Origin: Allium sativum
Lineage: Eukaryota > Streptophyta > Magnoliopsida > Asparagales > Amaryllidaceae
Direction of reading: 5' to 3'
Length of the DNA: 64,000 nucleotides
Assembly (NCBI GenBank): GCA_030737875.1
Contig: CM060912.1
Coordinates: 130,581,993 to 130,645,992 of the forward strand
The position numbers and the translations under genes were made by a program. This document shows positions 23,609 through 34,967 of the stretch, piece by piece; position 1 is the stretch's first letter, and the number at the start of each line of letters is the position of its first letter. The notes beneath the pieces were generated by a model. That model was given only the letters and a program-made list of their open reading frames with translations. It was not told the DNA's origin and ran no database searches.

Positions 23609-24945
23609 TTAAAATTTGCAAACGACCTCCAATCTTCACCAAACATAGTCACTAGCACAAATGCGTCATTCCAGATAACTGCTTAGTAGTGGACTTTCTT
23701 CCAAAAATGCATCAATTCGCCAAAAATCGCAAATCTTTGCTCCAGATCTGCAATCTTCAAATGCGTTTTCCGGGCAGCTCAAAACTCCGAAATTCAGTTG
23801 TTATATGTTAAAATTATAGATAAAAATGTGATCTACAACTTTAGTTTTGTGGAGTTTCGGCCAGAGATGCACGGATTGAAAGTTATTAAGGAAAGAAGGA
23901 CAGGTGGTTATTTGCAAAATGGGATTTTGTGAAAAAGAGGGACTTTGGAGGAGGTGGAGCCCGTGGCTAAGGGGAGGTGCCTGACCAGCGGCGGGGTGGC
24001 TGCAGGTGGTGGCGTGGTGGTGGGGTCCGTAGGTGCTAAGGTTTGCAATTGGGGTTTAGGGTTTTGCAAGAAAGAAGAGAAGAGGAGGAGGAGGAGGAGG
24101 TAGTAGGGGAGGCCGACGGCCAGCGGGGGAGGAGGGTGGCTGCGGGTTTAGGAGGCGGGAGGAGGTCTCCATTAAAGAGGAAAGAGGAAGAAAGAAGAGG
24201 AAGAGAGAAATGAAGAAGGAAAAAGAGGAAAAGTGATTTTATCTCTTTTTTTCATCTGATCACCCAACTGCAAACGATCTTTGTTTGCCATGGATTTCGG
24301 ACGCAAGATAGTACACGTCAAGATGAGTCCAATGAATCAAGTTTGTCGAATTCCGAGTTCATTTGAACTTCCGTTTAATTTCTCAAACAGACTCAAATAA
24401 TGTTCAAAAATGCGATTTTAGCGTAGATTTTCTTCTTGCACGCCCACAAGCTAACTTTAAAAATTATGGTCTTTTGGATTTAACCATTATTTGACGATAC
24501 AATTCCAGAAAAAAAACAGAATTCAATTCTGAAATCATCTCAATAATGTTCCTTTGTAAACTGATCGTCTGTTTTTAAACAAATGGTTTTGCCTCCCATG
24601 GCCACATACTCACTCCGTTCGATGCGCATTTTGAAAATCAACAATGATTTGTCATTAAGAATCCAAAAAAAAATTATCTCGTTGAATTCTAAGCTTCCTA
24701 GCAAAATTCTCTTTTAAGGGATATATGATCATTTTAAAACTCGAATTTTTAAAGTTTTCAAAAACAAAGCTTATAAATCAGTTTAATAATTTTACTAAGT
24801 TTGTTTTAAGTGAAATAAAATATAAAAACTACTTTTAAAATTATTCTCAAATTTTATTTAGCTAAAATAACCAATTTATATTCATAAATTTCTTAAAATA
24901 GCTTAATCAAATGTTAAATTGGTTCTGAAAATACAGTTTGTTACA
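23609..24945 (-). repeat. E3 3' LTR, partial (minus-strand element)
   Basis: Read on the minus strand it begins TGTAACAAACTG at 24945, like the E1 LTR start, and is preceded by a PPT. Only about 1.34 kb (the U3 side) is present before the abrupt switch to E1 LTR at 23608. It contains a GC- and GGA-rich stretch at about 23930-24240, placed like the post-TATA GC-rich stretches of the E2 and E6 LTRs. No gene is seen. Confidence 0.7.
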
Positions 24946-24979
24946 ATCTCCCCCACTTAAAACCTTTTCATGCTCGAAA
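24946..24979 (-). promoter_or_regulatory. E3 polypurine tract with upstream hairpin
   Basis: The minus strand reads AAGTGGGGGAGAT then TGTAAC. The PPT-proximal hairpin is degraded, retaining TTTTC/GAAAA. Confidence 0.8.
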
Positions 24980-26434
24980 AAGAACGGACCTGAAAGTTGT
25001 TATATAACCAAATTATCTTTCATTCTGGCTTTAGTTCTTCAACATTTCAGTTTCTAAGAACTTTCTAATTTCTCTGAAATTTGGCTAACACCCTAAATTT
25101 CTGAAAATTTTCGCCATAACCTCCTTTGTATGGGTTGATCTAGAAAATTTATTGGGCTGTATTATGCACCCAATAAATCAATATATCACATACCAATCAA
25201 ATGTGAATTATCTATACTTAAGGGAGATGTGTAAAAAAATCTTTCCTTGACCCGGTGACAGGAATTAATCATAATTCATATGTCGTATCTAAAACAAGAG
25301 AGACGTGTATATTTTATCGTCTTCTGACCGTGTAGGGTTTGTTATTAAATCCTTCAATTTTGCGTTATAGGTTATTAATTCCATAATTCGTCCTCAGTTC
25401 AACCTGTAACTCAGTCCTCGCCATACAAGTATCTCGCTCGTATGGCAATCCAGACCTCATCATATAAGCGCCAAATGCTTATATGGAATATGATATGTTA
25501 TGCCATCTTTAGTAGTATGTTATGTGGCGTAGTCCATAATTTATTTATTACTATCCTATGGCGTATATTTTAATTTCACGCAGAACAACCATCACAACGC
25601 ATCCAAATCATTCATAGTAGTTTAATAAATAATAAAATTGTGCAACCGACTAATTAAGGTGCACCTATTTGTCAGGCAAGAAATTTATTTCTCTACTCAA
25701 AGCTAAGTCATTAAACTGCTCAACATACATATACATATATATATATATATATGCATATCTATATATATATATATATATATAAATCCAATCCAATTCAAAC
25801 AAAATTTTCAATTCAATTTAACTTTGGATTTTATTTAGCTTCATTTTCTCTTCATTCTCGTATTGGTTTTATTATTCTGATATTTTTATTAGTTGAACTA
25901 ATAATCACACACTACAACTAGCAATCAATTTGTTAATTAAATTTCAAAATGAATAACTTTTATATATACTCAAAAATATATATTCAATGCTAAATCACAA
26001 ACAATAAACTCTAACTAAGTTTTGGTTCTCACACCAGTCAATTGGAAACATATAGATATCCGACTTTAAAAACTCGAAAATAAACTATTAATGTTGTACA
26101 ATCATAAATAGATTCATCCTTGGACTACTAGACTATGATTCTATATCTAGTCGGTATATTTGAGACTTCTATACATGTGGATCTGACGTTTATGCAAAAT
26201 CTTCTTATACTTGAAAGTCCAAATTCAATATTAAATAAAATACTCGAATACGTGTAATAAGATATAATTTTCAAAAATAATTTTTTTTTAGTAAATAAAA
26301 CTCTTCAAAGTCACTCTAGGATGCTACTGATCCCATCTCTAACGAGTTACTCGTATAGGATATAACGAATCCTAACTCTGATGAATTATTTCTTCGGTTC
26401 TAATGTGTCTTATTCTCGAGCTTTGTAATCCAAA

Positions 26435-26446
26435 GCTCTGATACCA
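26435..26446 (-). promoter_or_regulatory. E3 primer-binding site (tRNA-iMet)
   Basis: GCTCTGATACCA on the plus strand is the exact complement of TGGTATCAGAGC. It lies 2 bp from the inferred LTR end at 26449. Confidence 0.88.
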
Positions 26447-26448
26447 CC

Positions 26449-26947
26449 TCTAACGCTCCGAAATTCCCCTATCTCCAAAGGGATGGAAAAGCATAGATCG
26501 ATTGAGAACATGATGCAACAAAACACAAAAAAATAGAGGTTTTCATTGCTATTACAACAATTTACATCGTAGTACAAGATATCATGGTACAAATAAACAA
26601 TTTACAACGGAAAGTAATATCAGAGATTTAATAAATTACAAAGTAGAGGAAAATATAATACATGAATAAAATGTGCAGCGGGAAATATCAACTACCACAA
26701 CTAAAAGAAATATACAAATACAAAGCATTCCATATAAAGCTCCAACCGTGATCCAGGATCCTATGAAAAGAAATATCTGCGAAACCAAAACTACTAGCTC
26801 CCCGTACAGAAAAATATGGGCACCCAGTGTTCAGGTGGAAACAATAAACTCTGAGTCAGTCATGGGACCGGTATGAGAACTAAAACAGTTATTAACTTTA
26901 TTTTAAAGTTAGATAAATCAAGGGACCATGCCGTATAACACGGAATG
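26449..26947 (-). repeat. E3 5' LTR, segment 1
   Basis: The LTR end adjoining the PBS; the terminal dinucleotide appears mutated (TC on the plus strand for the expected TG). It is interrupted by E4. The order of sequence matches the E6 LTR from 60135, which acts as an unoccupied reference. The U5 hairpin is at 26857-26870, with one mispair. Confidence 0.8.
26943..26947. repeat. E4 target-site duplication, left
   Basis: GAATG precedes TGTAACACCCC and is repeated at 37886-37890. Confidence 0.93.
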
Positions 26948-28149
26948 TGTAACACCCCACCTCCGCCAATGCCACTCTTGCAAGTACACTAGCTTTGGAG
27001 GGGCGTTAAACAAGGTAAACATGCATGCAGATATCACAAGATAGAACATATAAATAAAACAGAGTAGTAAAGCAGAGGATAAAACTAACATTTCAAAACC
27101 ATAGTCAAGTTACATCAAAGTACTTTGTCATTATTTTCCCACAAAACAAAGTCTAGAACATAAACTGAAAACTGGAAAAAACATAAAGTAACTATCCCCA
27201 AAGTAGAATAAAGCCATAGCATGCTCAAGTCCAAACCATACATGAGCTATCCAGAAAAAGCAGCTAAAGATCCAGCTAGGTACCAGTGTTCCCACCCTAC
27301 AAACCTGGGGGGACGGAAGAAAAGAGGCGAAAGAAAACGGGTCAGTCAAAAACACTGGTAAGTCCTATCTACTATTAGTATAAAAACTAATAAAGTTAAT
27401 TGGACATGTAAAGAAGAGATGAAACATAGGGTGATAACTGGCATGGTGAAGAGACAGATCAAGTGTGGCATCGCATATACAAGGTTAAGTTGCACCAAGT
27501 GTGTACTAGTAATCTATGTCAAGTATCAACAAGAAAAGATCCCTTGGCCCAATCTTGGCCCAATATCCCGAGATTCCCTAGTTCAAGGTCCAATAACACG
27601 GTCTAGTCGATCGGCTCCCTAAAAGCCTAACTCGTCAAGTGTCGGTGTCATACGGCCCAATCACGAAGTGTAGTCAAACTGTGCTAGGTCCACCCTAGGG
27701 TGTATCAAGCCCTAGGGTGCCAACCACGGACACAAATCAAGCACGCACAGTCTAAACCTACGGGTGCCCGTGCCTTCTTTTTCAACTCCGGACCATGTGC
27801 ACGACCATAGTCCGCCTGAACCTACACCGGCGCACCTACTCAGCCGTCGTTTTGGTCGCTTACATGTCAGCCCAATAATCGTGCCGCACACTAGCCTAGT
27901 CCCTAGGGTATCATGATACAACCAAGAGGGTTACTGGTGAAAAGGACCACGTAACTAGGGTTTATAACGGGTTAAATGTGGTTAACCCTATCCAATCAAG
28001 TATCAAGTTGGTTAAGTGTACCCAAGGTTCATGACTTAACCCCGTCAACCCATCGTGTTTAATTGGTTAAGTATTCAAGTGGTCCATGACTTAACCCTAC
28101 CATGTGGCATTAATTAATTTAATGCACCAAACATCTCACATTAGACCTT

Positions 28150-28310
28150 GTTGTGGTTACTAGTTAAGCCGGGCGGGTCCGGGTAGCTTTACACCACAAC
28201 CTAGTCTAACCTTGGGTTTAAGCACAACATGACCAACTACTCACATTGGGTCCTATTGTTTGTAGCCACTAGTTAAGCCGGTCGGTTCCGGGTAGACTTA
28301 TGCTACAAAC
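28150..28310 (-). other. Duplicated covarying stem-loops in E4 3' LTR
   Basis: Stem GTTGTGGT (28150-28157) pairs with ACCACAAC (28193-28200). Stem GTTTGTAGC (28258-28266) pairs with GCTACAAAC (28302-28310). Both enclose a conserved loop with GCCGG and TCCGGG. Copies in E5 and E7 keep pairing with different bases. Confidence 0.55.
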
Positions 28311-28597
28311 TCAACCCAACCTCGAGTTGGCCACACTCATATTTTCTATGTGTCATGTCCATCATTATGTTTACAAACATAATCACAAGTCAATGTTCAT
28401 GTCATATTTTAAAACCATGTTTTCATGTCATTAATATTACCCCAAACCCAATGCATTCCCATCGCATGTACGTTTCGCATAACATAACATAGATCAAAAG
28501 AGGGAACTTGGCAAAAGCATGATAAAAAGGGCATAAGGTAATAAGTTTGGCCACAAGTTAAACATGGTGGCATATAAGGCATAAATATGTTCATTTA

Positions 28598-28877
28598 AAC
28601 TTGCATGTTACATTATGAGCCTTAAAACATGCATAATACCAACTTTAGCAAATAGGAGAAACATGATCATGAGTGACATAGGATGATAGCAAGTGATTCG
28701 CATATAACATCATATGCAAGATAGCACAAGGTAGATCATAAACTTGCATATTAGATTATAAGCCTCAAAACATGCATGATATCAAACTTTAGCAAATAGG
28801 TGAAACATGATCATAAATGACATAGGATGATAGCTAGTGATTCACATATAACATCATATGTAAGATAACACAAGGTT
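28598..28877. repeat. 143-bp tandem duplication in E4 LTR
   Basis: Two units start at AACTTGCATG (28598) and AACTTGCATA (28741). They share CATGCATRATA, GGTGAAACATGATCAT and ATAGGATGATAGC blocks. The duplication is also in the other E4 LTR (36639-36916), so it predates the insertion. Confidence 0.8.
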
Positions 28878-29384
28878 TATGAGAGTTTCTATGTTGCTTT
28901 ATGCAACATTTCCAATCAAAGCTCATAGCTTTCTATGCATAAGGTAAAGGTGATAGCTTTACAAACATGCATAGAATAAATCTATGCATAACATGATAGG
29001 ATCAAAGCACATATCATACTTAGGCCCAAACTCAAACTTGCAACATGTCATATTTAACTTCATAGTTAGAATCTAAGAGTAGTATAGGGCTTACAATGCT
29101 ATGAAGACTTATAAAATATAAATAAGATTGAGACGAAGCCACTAGCAACTCTAAAGACCCTCAAATAGCAAGCTTCAATGAAAACCCTTGAGAAATTAGA
29201 AGAAGTTCCTTGCTTTGATGAAGAAAGATTAAACTTTGGCCTTAGAAACTCTCAAACAAGCTTAGGAACTCTCATATGAATGAAGATGGAGGCTATGACA
29301 AGTGAGTGGAGGCCATGATTAAACATTTTGGCATAGTTTAGTTGTAGGATTGATTTATGATGATTTAGGCTAGGTATTAGGGTC

Positions 29385-29392
29385 CTTTTATA
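29385..29392 (-). promoter_or_regulatory. TATA box, E4 3' LTR
   Basis: TATAAAAG on the minus strand, about 465 bp from the LTR start. The active promoter copy in the 5' LTR is at 37426-37433. Confidence 0.7.
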
Positions 29393-29519
29393 GAAGATTA
29401 GGTTAGTTTAGACCATAGGATTAACCCTAATTCAGATCTGGGCCATCAATTCATGTCACTAGCCTCCAAACATGTCTTGAAAAATAGGTCAGGTGCACCC
29501 AGGCCAGACTGGCCGACCA

Positions 29520-29605
29520 CCCAAGTCGACAGGGGTGTCGACTGGGCAGTCGACACAGCCTGGGGTGTGTCGACTCCCAAGTCGACTCCCCAGTCGACTT
29601 GGGGA
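29520..29605 (-). promoter_or_regulatory. GTCGAC palindrome cluster in E4 U3
   Basis: About six GTCGAC palindromes lie within 90 bp, some 130-210 bp upstream of the TATA box on the minus strand. They include CCCAAGTCGACT paired with AGTCGACTTGGG around 4 bases. The other LTR has lost part of this. E5 has GGTCGACC repeats at the same place. Possible transcription-factor sites. Confidence 0.45.
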
Positions 29606-29856
29606 GTGGCGGGATCTTTTCCCGCCTACCTGCCCAGCTGAATTTGAAATCTGTTTTTAAATTTGAATTTTTTGAAAACTTCCACGGGCCTTAACTGGGT
29701 CATACGGACTCCGATTTTCGAAAACTCGGACTCTATTTCGCGTATTTTTCCGAGACAAACGCAATGGTACCGCCAGTTTCGCTTGATTCAGATTTTATCA
29801 TTGAATTCTGCCTTGATTTATGTTATAACTTGTTATTCAAAATATGGGTTGTTACA

Positions 29857-29869
29857 TCCTCCCCACCTT
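29857..29869 (-). promoter_or_regulatory. E4 polypurine tract
   Basis: The minus strand reads AAGGTGGGGAGGA directly before TGTAACAACCC. A hairpin with TTTC/GAAA arms precedes it. Confidence 0.88.
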
Positions 29870-30421
29870 AAAGGATTTCGTCCCTGAAATCTCTAAGTTA
29901 GGAAGAACGTATCCTACCATCCATCATCCATCTACTCAAAACATCATCCACGTGCAGTCAATATCCTTAACCAATTCTAAATTATGTATGATTATATGCA
30001 AAGGTGTGTGTGTATGTACTTATCTAATGCGAAAATCAAGCGGTTACTGATTCAGTAAACCCCCTTAATGCAAAGTATGTTAGTGGAATGAGTCCATATG
30101 TATGCAAAATCCTAACATAATTTATAATCTCTACATGAGTGCACATAACATTCATCCATATGCAACATCCACGTGATATCATAACAAGTTTCAGCCATGA
30201 ATAAGTATAAGCACTCATGCATATGCAATATGAAGGTGTGTGAGCCGATCTTAGTGCCTAATGTGTATCATGCATCCTCGAGTATCCACTTGCAACCACT
30301 TGCAAACATCAAGCATAACATGTTTCAAATACATGTTTCATCCAAAGGGTTTCTACCTAAGGTTCTCATGACAAGGTTAACGAGATAACAAGATAAACAT
30401 GGATAGCAAAAGAAAGATATG

Positions 30422-33400
30422 CTAAAAAGAGGTCGAGAATGTACCCTCAAAAAGAAATGGATAAAGCCCACGCATCTTCTCCTCGGTTTCCCAAGTTGCA
30501 TCCTCTTCGGCTTCACTACACTGAACTTTCACCAATTTGACTTCTCGATTTCTTAGCTTCTTGATCTCTGTTCCCAAGATACGAATCGGAGCTCTCCTCC
30601 AGGTTTCCTCTTTCTCTACCTCCACGTCCTCAAGAATGCTAGGTTCAACCACCTCAGCGGACTCATGTTGGCAGTTTCGGAGATGCGAGACATGAAAGAC
30701 ATTATGCACTCCGGCTAGCTTCTCGGGCAATTCCACCTTATAAGCCATCTTCCCAATTCTCTCTATGATAGGGAAGGGCCTTACGAACCTTGGTGCCAGC
30801 TTCCCAACTGCTCCAAATCGAACCACATTACGCAAAGGAGAAACCTTCACGAAAACCATGTCTCCCACTTCGAATTCCAAATCTGTCCTTCGCTTGTCAG
30901 CATAGGATTTCTGTCTGTCTTGGGCCGCTTTCATCCGTCTTCTCACCAATTCAACTTTCTCGGATGTGTCCCGTATCATATCGGGCCCAAGTATAAGCCT
31001 ATCTGTTGTCTCCCACCAAAAAGATGGTGACCTACACGGCCTCCCATACAAAGCTTCAAATGGTGCCATCCCTATGCTAGCTTGATAGCTATTGTTATAA
31101 GCAAACTCTACAAGAGGGAGGTGGTCTTCCCAAGTACCACCAAAGTCAAGAACACAAAGCCTCAAAAGATCTTCTAGCACTCTATTCACCCTTTCGGTTT
31201 GGCCATCCGTCTGGGGGTGATAGGCTGTACTCAGATTCAATCGCGTACCCATTGCTTCTTGCAAACTATTCCAGAACTGGCTTGTGAAAATTGGGTCATG
31301 ATCGCTAACTATGCTAGAAGGAACTCCATGCAACCGCACTATCTCTCGAAGATAAATAGATGCTAGCCATGATGCGGTCCTCTTGCTCTTCACTGGAATG
31401 AAATGAGCACTCTTCGTAAGTCTGTCAACTGTGACCCATATGCTCGTATTCCCTTTTCTTGACCTAGGCAATCCATCCACAAAATCCATAGAAATACTTT
31501 CCCACTTCCATTGCGGGACCTCCAATGGATGTAATAGCCCACCGGGTTTCTTCGACTCGGCTTTCACTTGTTGGCACACCATACACTTTGATACATACTC
31601 TGCCACATCTTTCTTCATTCCAGCGCAAAAGAAAATGTGCTTCATATCCCTATACATCTTATCTCCTCCAGGATGTATAGTCATCTTCGAGTGATGCGCT
31701 TCTTTGAGAACTTTCTGTACCAAGTTTCCCACTTGTGGAACGCATAGCCTTCCATCACGCCTTAGCCCACCCTTGTCATCAATAGTATATCTAGCAAGGT
31801 GACTAGACGTCTCTCCACGAATCAACTTGTCCATGATCTCAACTATCTGCGGGTCTTCCTTCTGCGAAGTCCCTACTTGATCAAGAAGTGTGGGTCTAAG
31901 CTCAAGAGATGCTAACGAACCCGTCATCGACTCAACAGCCGTCGTGAAATCAAAGGTTGCCAAGAATTCTAGGTTCTTCATTTCAACAAACAAGGGACTC
32001 AAAGTCAACCTTCTTCTGCTTAGTGCATCTGCCACAACATTACCCTTGCCAGGGGTATAAGCTATCTCAAAGTCATACGATGCCAAGAATTCCATCCACC
32101 TTTGCTGCCGTAGATTCAGATCCTTCTGCGAGAAGAGGTACTTGAGCGACTTATGATCATCATATAACTCAAACCTTTCGCCTAGAAGATAGTGGCGCCA
32201 GGATTTGAGTGCAAAGATAATCGCCGCCAACTCCAAATCATGAGTGGGATAGTTCTTCTCATGAACTTTAAGTTGCCTACCCCCATAACATATCACTCTT
32301 CCCTCTTGCATCAGAACAGCACCTAACCCTATGCCACATGCATCGGTGTACACGGTAAACGTCTTACCGCCATCGGGTAATGCCAGAACTGGAGCTGTGG
32401 TAAGGGCCCTCTTGAGCCTTTGAAAAGCAAGCTCACACTCTAAGTCCCATGCAAAGAATAAGTTCTTCTTCGTCAACTTAGTAAGAGGGGCCGAAATCTT
32501 AGCGAAGTCCCTAATGAACTTCCTATAGTAGCCCTCCAGACCGAGAAAGTTCCTTACTTCGGTTGCATTCCTAGGAGTCTTCCAGTCTTGAACCACAACC
32601 ACTTTCGCGGGATCCACCGCTATGCCTTGCTTAGAAACTATATGTCTAAGAAACCAAACTTCCCTTCTCCAAAAATGACATTTGGAGAACTTGGCTTTCA
32701 ACTGATGCGCTCTAAGCGTATCCATCACTTCCTTGAGATGTCTGGCATGTTCTTCCTCATCCTTTGAGAAGATCAGAATATCATCCACGAAGATAACCAC
32801 GAACTTGTTAAGGAACTCCCTGAACACCCTACTCATCAAATCTACGAAGTAGGAGGGTGCATTAGTCAAGCCGAATGGCATGACAAGCCATTCAAAGAAT
32901 CCATCTGGAGTCCTAAACGCAGTCTTATCAATACTATCCTCAGCCACTCTAAGCTGATGGAATCCGGTGGCTAGATTGAGCTGAGAGAAAACAGAAGCAC
33001 CAACAAGCTGGTCAAAGAGGTCATCAATCCTCGGTAGCAGATGCCTATTCTTCTTTGTCAGCTTGTTCAACTCTCGATAATCAACACATAGACGAAGCAA
33101 ACCATCTGCCTTAGTAGCGAATACCACAGGAGCACCCCATTCAGAAATGCTTCGCCTAATAAAATTCTTCTCAAGCAACTCCTTGATTTGCTTACTGAGC
33201 TCTCTTCTTTCTCGTGGGGCCATGTGCCTAACGGGCAATGAAACTGGCTTGGCATTATCAACGAGATAAATGCGGAAATCTATCTCTCGTTTAGGGGGTA
33301 ACCCCTTAACCTCTTCAAAGACATCAGGATATTCTCGAACCACCATTACAGATTGTAGATCATTGATGGACGAGTCAAGAGATTCAAGATAACATAACAT

Positions 33401-33928
33401 GACGGGATCCAGCGGGTTGCAAGAAATCTCTAGGGTATTACCGAGGCGAGTCATGAGCCTCACCACCCTATGCTCACAATCAAGAATGGCTCCATAACTG
33501 GACAACCAATCCATGCCCAAAATCAACCCGTATCCCGTGAACCCGAGAACATAAGCATTACACGTGAATTCTACGGTCAAGATAGAAATCTTCAAATCCA
33601 CACAAATCATAGATAAATGGGCGGAACCCCCAATTGGATTTGAAACACTGACGGGATCCTCAACTAGACTAGTACTTAGGTGCAAACTTTCAACAATGTT
33701 AGAAGAAATAAAGGTATGCGATGCGCTAGAATCAAATAAAGTGCGAATAGGAAAGTCAGAAATATAAACAAGACTTTCTACAGAAATACTACCTCGGTCC
33801 TGAACTGGAGCAGTGTTGAGAGCATGTACTTGCCCTCCAGAAGGTCCTGCACGCTGAGTCTGCCCTTGCTTCTTGGGGCAATCCTTGCTAAAGTGTCCAG
33901 TCTCTCCACAATGAAAGCATTCGCCCAA
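30422..33928 (-). CDS. pol: E4 pol: protease, RT, RNase H, integrase, chromodomain
   Basis: Enzymatic polyprotein of a Tekay/Del chromovirus, 1168 codons from a TTG at 33928. The frame is open upstream to 34141 and in phase with gag, so the TTG is not a true start. Residues: zinc knuckle C4-C7-H12-C17 (another, [14 protein letters not shown], lies upstream in the same frame); protease DSS at 66-68 (canonical DSG); RT about 205-500 with FVDD at 380-383; RNase H about 520-635 (TDAC, LELAA, ADALS); integrase HHCC (H745/746, H752, C782, C785) and catalytic D815, D876, E912 with D-35-E spacing; chromodomain about 1094-1160. RT motif A reads SQLNLATGF, with Asn where E5 and the family have Asp, so RT should be inactive. 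Confidence 0.93.
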   Translation of the reverse strand: MGECFHCGETGHFSKDCPKKQGQTQRAGPSGGQVHALNTAPVQDRGSISVESLVYISDFPIRTLFDSSASHTFISSNIVESLHLSTSLVEDPVSVSNPIGGSAHLSMICVDLKISILTVEFTCNAYVLGFTGYGLILGMDWLSSYGAILDCEHRVVRLMTRLGNTLEISCNPLDPVMLCYLESLDSSINDLQSVMVVREYPDVFEEVKGLPPKREIDFRIYLVDNAKPVSLPVRHMAPRERRELSKQIKELLEKNFIRRSISEWGAPVVFATKADGLLRLCVDYRELNKLTKKNRHLLPRIDDLFDQLVGASVFSQLNLATGFHQLRVAEDSIDKTAFRTPDGFFEWLVMPFGLTNAPSYFVDLMSRVFREFLNKFVVIFVDDILIFSKDEEEHARHLKEVMDTLRAHQLKAKFSKCHFWRREVWFLRHIVSKQGIAVDPAKVVVVQDWKTPRNATEVRNFLGLEGYYRKFIRDFAKISAPLTKLTKKNLFFAWDLECELAFQRLKRALTTAPVLALPDGGKTFTVYTDACGIGLGAVLMQEGRVICYGGRQLKVHEKNYPTHDLELAAIIFALKSWRHYLLGERFELYDDHKSLKYLFSQKDLNLRQQRWMEFLASYDFEIAYTPGKGNVVADALSRRRLTLSPLFVEMKNLEFLATFDFTTAVESMTGSLASLELRPTLLDQVGTSQKEDPQIVEIMDKLIRGETSSHLARYTIDDKGGLRRDGRLCVPQVGNLVQKVLKEAHHSKMTIHPGGDKMYRDMKHIFFCAGMKKDVAEYVSKCMVCQQVKAESKKPGGLLHPLEVPQWKWESISMDFVDGLPRSRKGNTSIWVTVDRLTKSAHFIPVKSKRTASWLASIYLREIVRLHGVPSSIVSDHDPIFTSQFWNSLQEAMGTRLNLSTAYHPQTDGQTERVNRVLEDLLRLCVLDFGGTWEDHLPLVEFAYNNSYQASIGMAPFEALYGRPCRSPSFWWETTDRLILGPDMIRDTSEKVELVRRRMKAAQDRQKSYADKRRTDLEFEVGDMVFVKVSPLRNVVRFGAVGKLAPRFVRPFPIIERIGKMAYKVELPEKLAGVHNVFHVSHLRNCQHESAEVVEPSILEDVEVEKEETWRRAPIRILGTEIKKLRNREVKLVKVQCSEAEEDATWETEEKMRGLYPFLFEGTFSTSF

Positions 33929-34141
33929 CTTCCTCTTCTTATTTCTGCAATCTTTGGCTATGTGCCCAACAATCCCACAGAAGTTGCATTTTCTTGGGTC
34001 CTTTGCCTTGTTGTTGTTGGCCTTATTGCCCTTGTTGTTCTTGTTGATCTGATTGCTCTGATTTCCTCCCCACTTGGAGTCCGCCTTCTTGGTTTGAGTC
34101 TCATTAGTCTTGACTTCCTTCTTGCCATTCTTATCATCTCC

Positions 34142-34786
34142 TTAAAGCAATGCCATGTCCACTAGGCCTTCAAAAGTGGCCCCCATGGGTATATGAGATA
34201 GGGCTAAACCTTGTAACGGCTCATTCAACCCTCGTGCAAAGCGTAAAGCCTTCTTCTGGGGAGTATTAACCATGTCCAAACTGAATCGAGCGAGCTGGTT
34301 AAACTTATTCACATACTCCCTCACTGTCATGTCTCCTTGCTTCAAAGATATAAACTTCTCCAATTGCAGATTCACCTCAGCTGATGATAGAAACTTAAGC
34401 CCAAACCTCGTCCTAAAGTCGGTCCAAGTCTCTATAGGCCTAGTAGCATTGGTGACCTCCCACCAATAAGCAGCTTCTTCTTTTAATAGCCATGCTGCCA
34501 ATAAAACCTTTTTATGGTCTTCCACATCAAAGATAGCGAAGAGATCTTCAGTTTCTTTCAACCAATTTCGTGCGTCCACGAAAGTCTCCGTCCCAATAAA
34601 ATTCTTGCCACCCATCGCCTTAAAGTCCTTGCAAACCTTTGCGAAATCTGCTTGTGGATGCTGAAGAGGAGGAACCTCAGTTACGGTGGGGGTTTTTGCT
34701 GGGCCCGCATCGTTGGCCCTAGCTTCCAAGTACCTCCGGAACCATCCGGGAATGGTTACTCCCTCGGGAAGGTTAAGATCGGCCAT
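34142..34786 (-). CDS. gag: E4 gag, ended by an in-frame stop
   Basis: Retrotransposon Gag (capsid region), 214 codons from ATG at 34786. It contains the retrotrans_gag signature (WLKETEDLF, AAYWWEVT, REYVNKFNQLARF, KALRFARGL). It ends at MALL followed by TAA at 34142-34144. The next codon, GGA, continues the same frame through a Lys/Asn-rich linker, two zinc knuckles and pol. In E5 the frame runs on at this place (MALMHKEEK), so the stop is probably a nonsense mutation that removes the nucleocapsid part of Gag and all of Pol. Programmed readthrough is possible but less likely. Codons line up closely with E5 gag. Confidence 0.9.
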   Translation of the reverse strand: MADLNLPEGVTIPGWFRRYLEARANDAGPAKTPTVTEVPPLQHPQADFAKVCKDFKAMGGKNFIGTETFVDARNWLKETEDLFAIFDVEDHKKVLLAAWLLKEEAAYWWEVTNATRPIETWTDFRTRFGLKFLSSAEVNLQLEKFISLKQGDMTVREYVNKFNQLARFSLDMVNTPQKKALRFARGLNEPLQGLALSHIPMGATFEGLVDMALL

Positions 34787-34967
34787 GCTGAAAAAGGAAA
34801 AGATAGATTAAGAACGAGGAAACAAAGGATAGTGCTAATGGATTTTGGGGGAATAGCCTTTTAAAATAAACTAGACTTTTCTTGGAAAATACTTAATTGG
34901 TTTTGAAAATAGTTTTCCAAAAAGGTAGGTTTTAAAAACACTTTTGCTCAAATCTTGTAAACCTTAT

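Larger units (their letters stand above)
24946..26448 (-). other. E3 non-coding internal region (1503 bp)
   Basis: Minus-strand interior from the PBS (26435-26446) to the PPT (24946-24960). Seen: twin hairpins at 26316-26335 and 26356-26374, the palindrome TTGTACAA at 26094-26101, and at 26020-26039 a segment complementary to the LTR at 26866-26885. A (TA)n microsatellite lies at about 25731-25782. No coding domain is found. Confidence 0.78.
26948..29856 (-). repeat. E4 3' LTR (2909 bp)
   Basis: The left copy of the E4 LTR. The TATA box (TATAAAAG on the minus strand) is at 29385-29392. Features: a cluster of GTCGAC sites at 29520-29605, a 143-bp tandem duplication at 28598-28877, two stem-loops at 28150-28200 and 28258-28310, paired GGTTAAGT/ACTTAACC hairpins at 28010-28041 and 28065-28096, and a U5 hairpin at 27343-27357 (one mispair). 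Frames here (for example 27131-27355 and 27712-27921) are spurious. Confidence 0.93.

Noticed and set aside
23930..24240. GC-rich, GGA-rich block that might be a captured host gene exon
   Set aside because: Comparable GC-rich blocks stand at the same LTR position in E2 and E6, so it is part of the LTR leader. No host-like domain can be read from it.
25731..25782. (TA)n tract, also at 8915-8952, 55950-55975 and 63187-63220
   Set aside because: Ordinary AT microsatellites in AT-rich LTR DNA, with no sign of function.
26435..26446. tRNA-like matches at the primer-binding sites
   Set aside because: Only 11-13 nt match the 3' end of initiator tRNA-Met and no cloverleaf surrounds them. They are primer sites, not tRNA genes.
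33824..34165. 113-codon plus-strand frame and other plus-strand frames across 30790-34864
   Set aside because: They are shadows of the minus-strand gag-pol frame, with low-complexity Leu/Val content and no domains.
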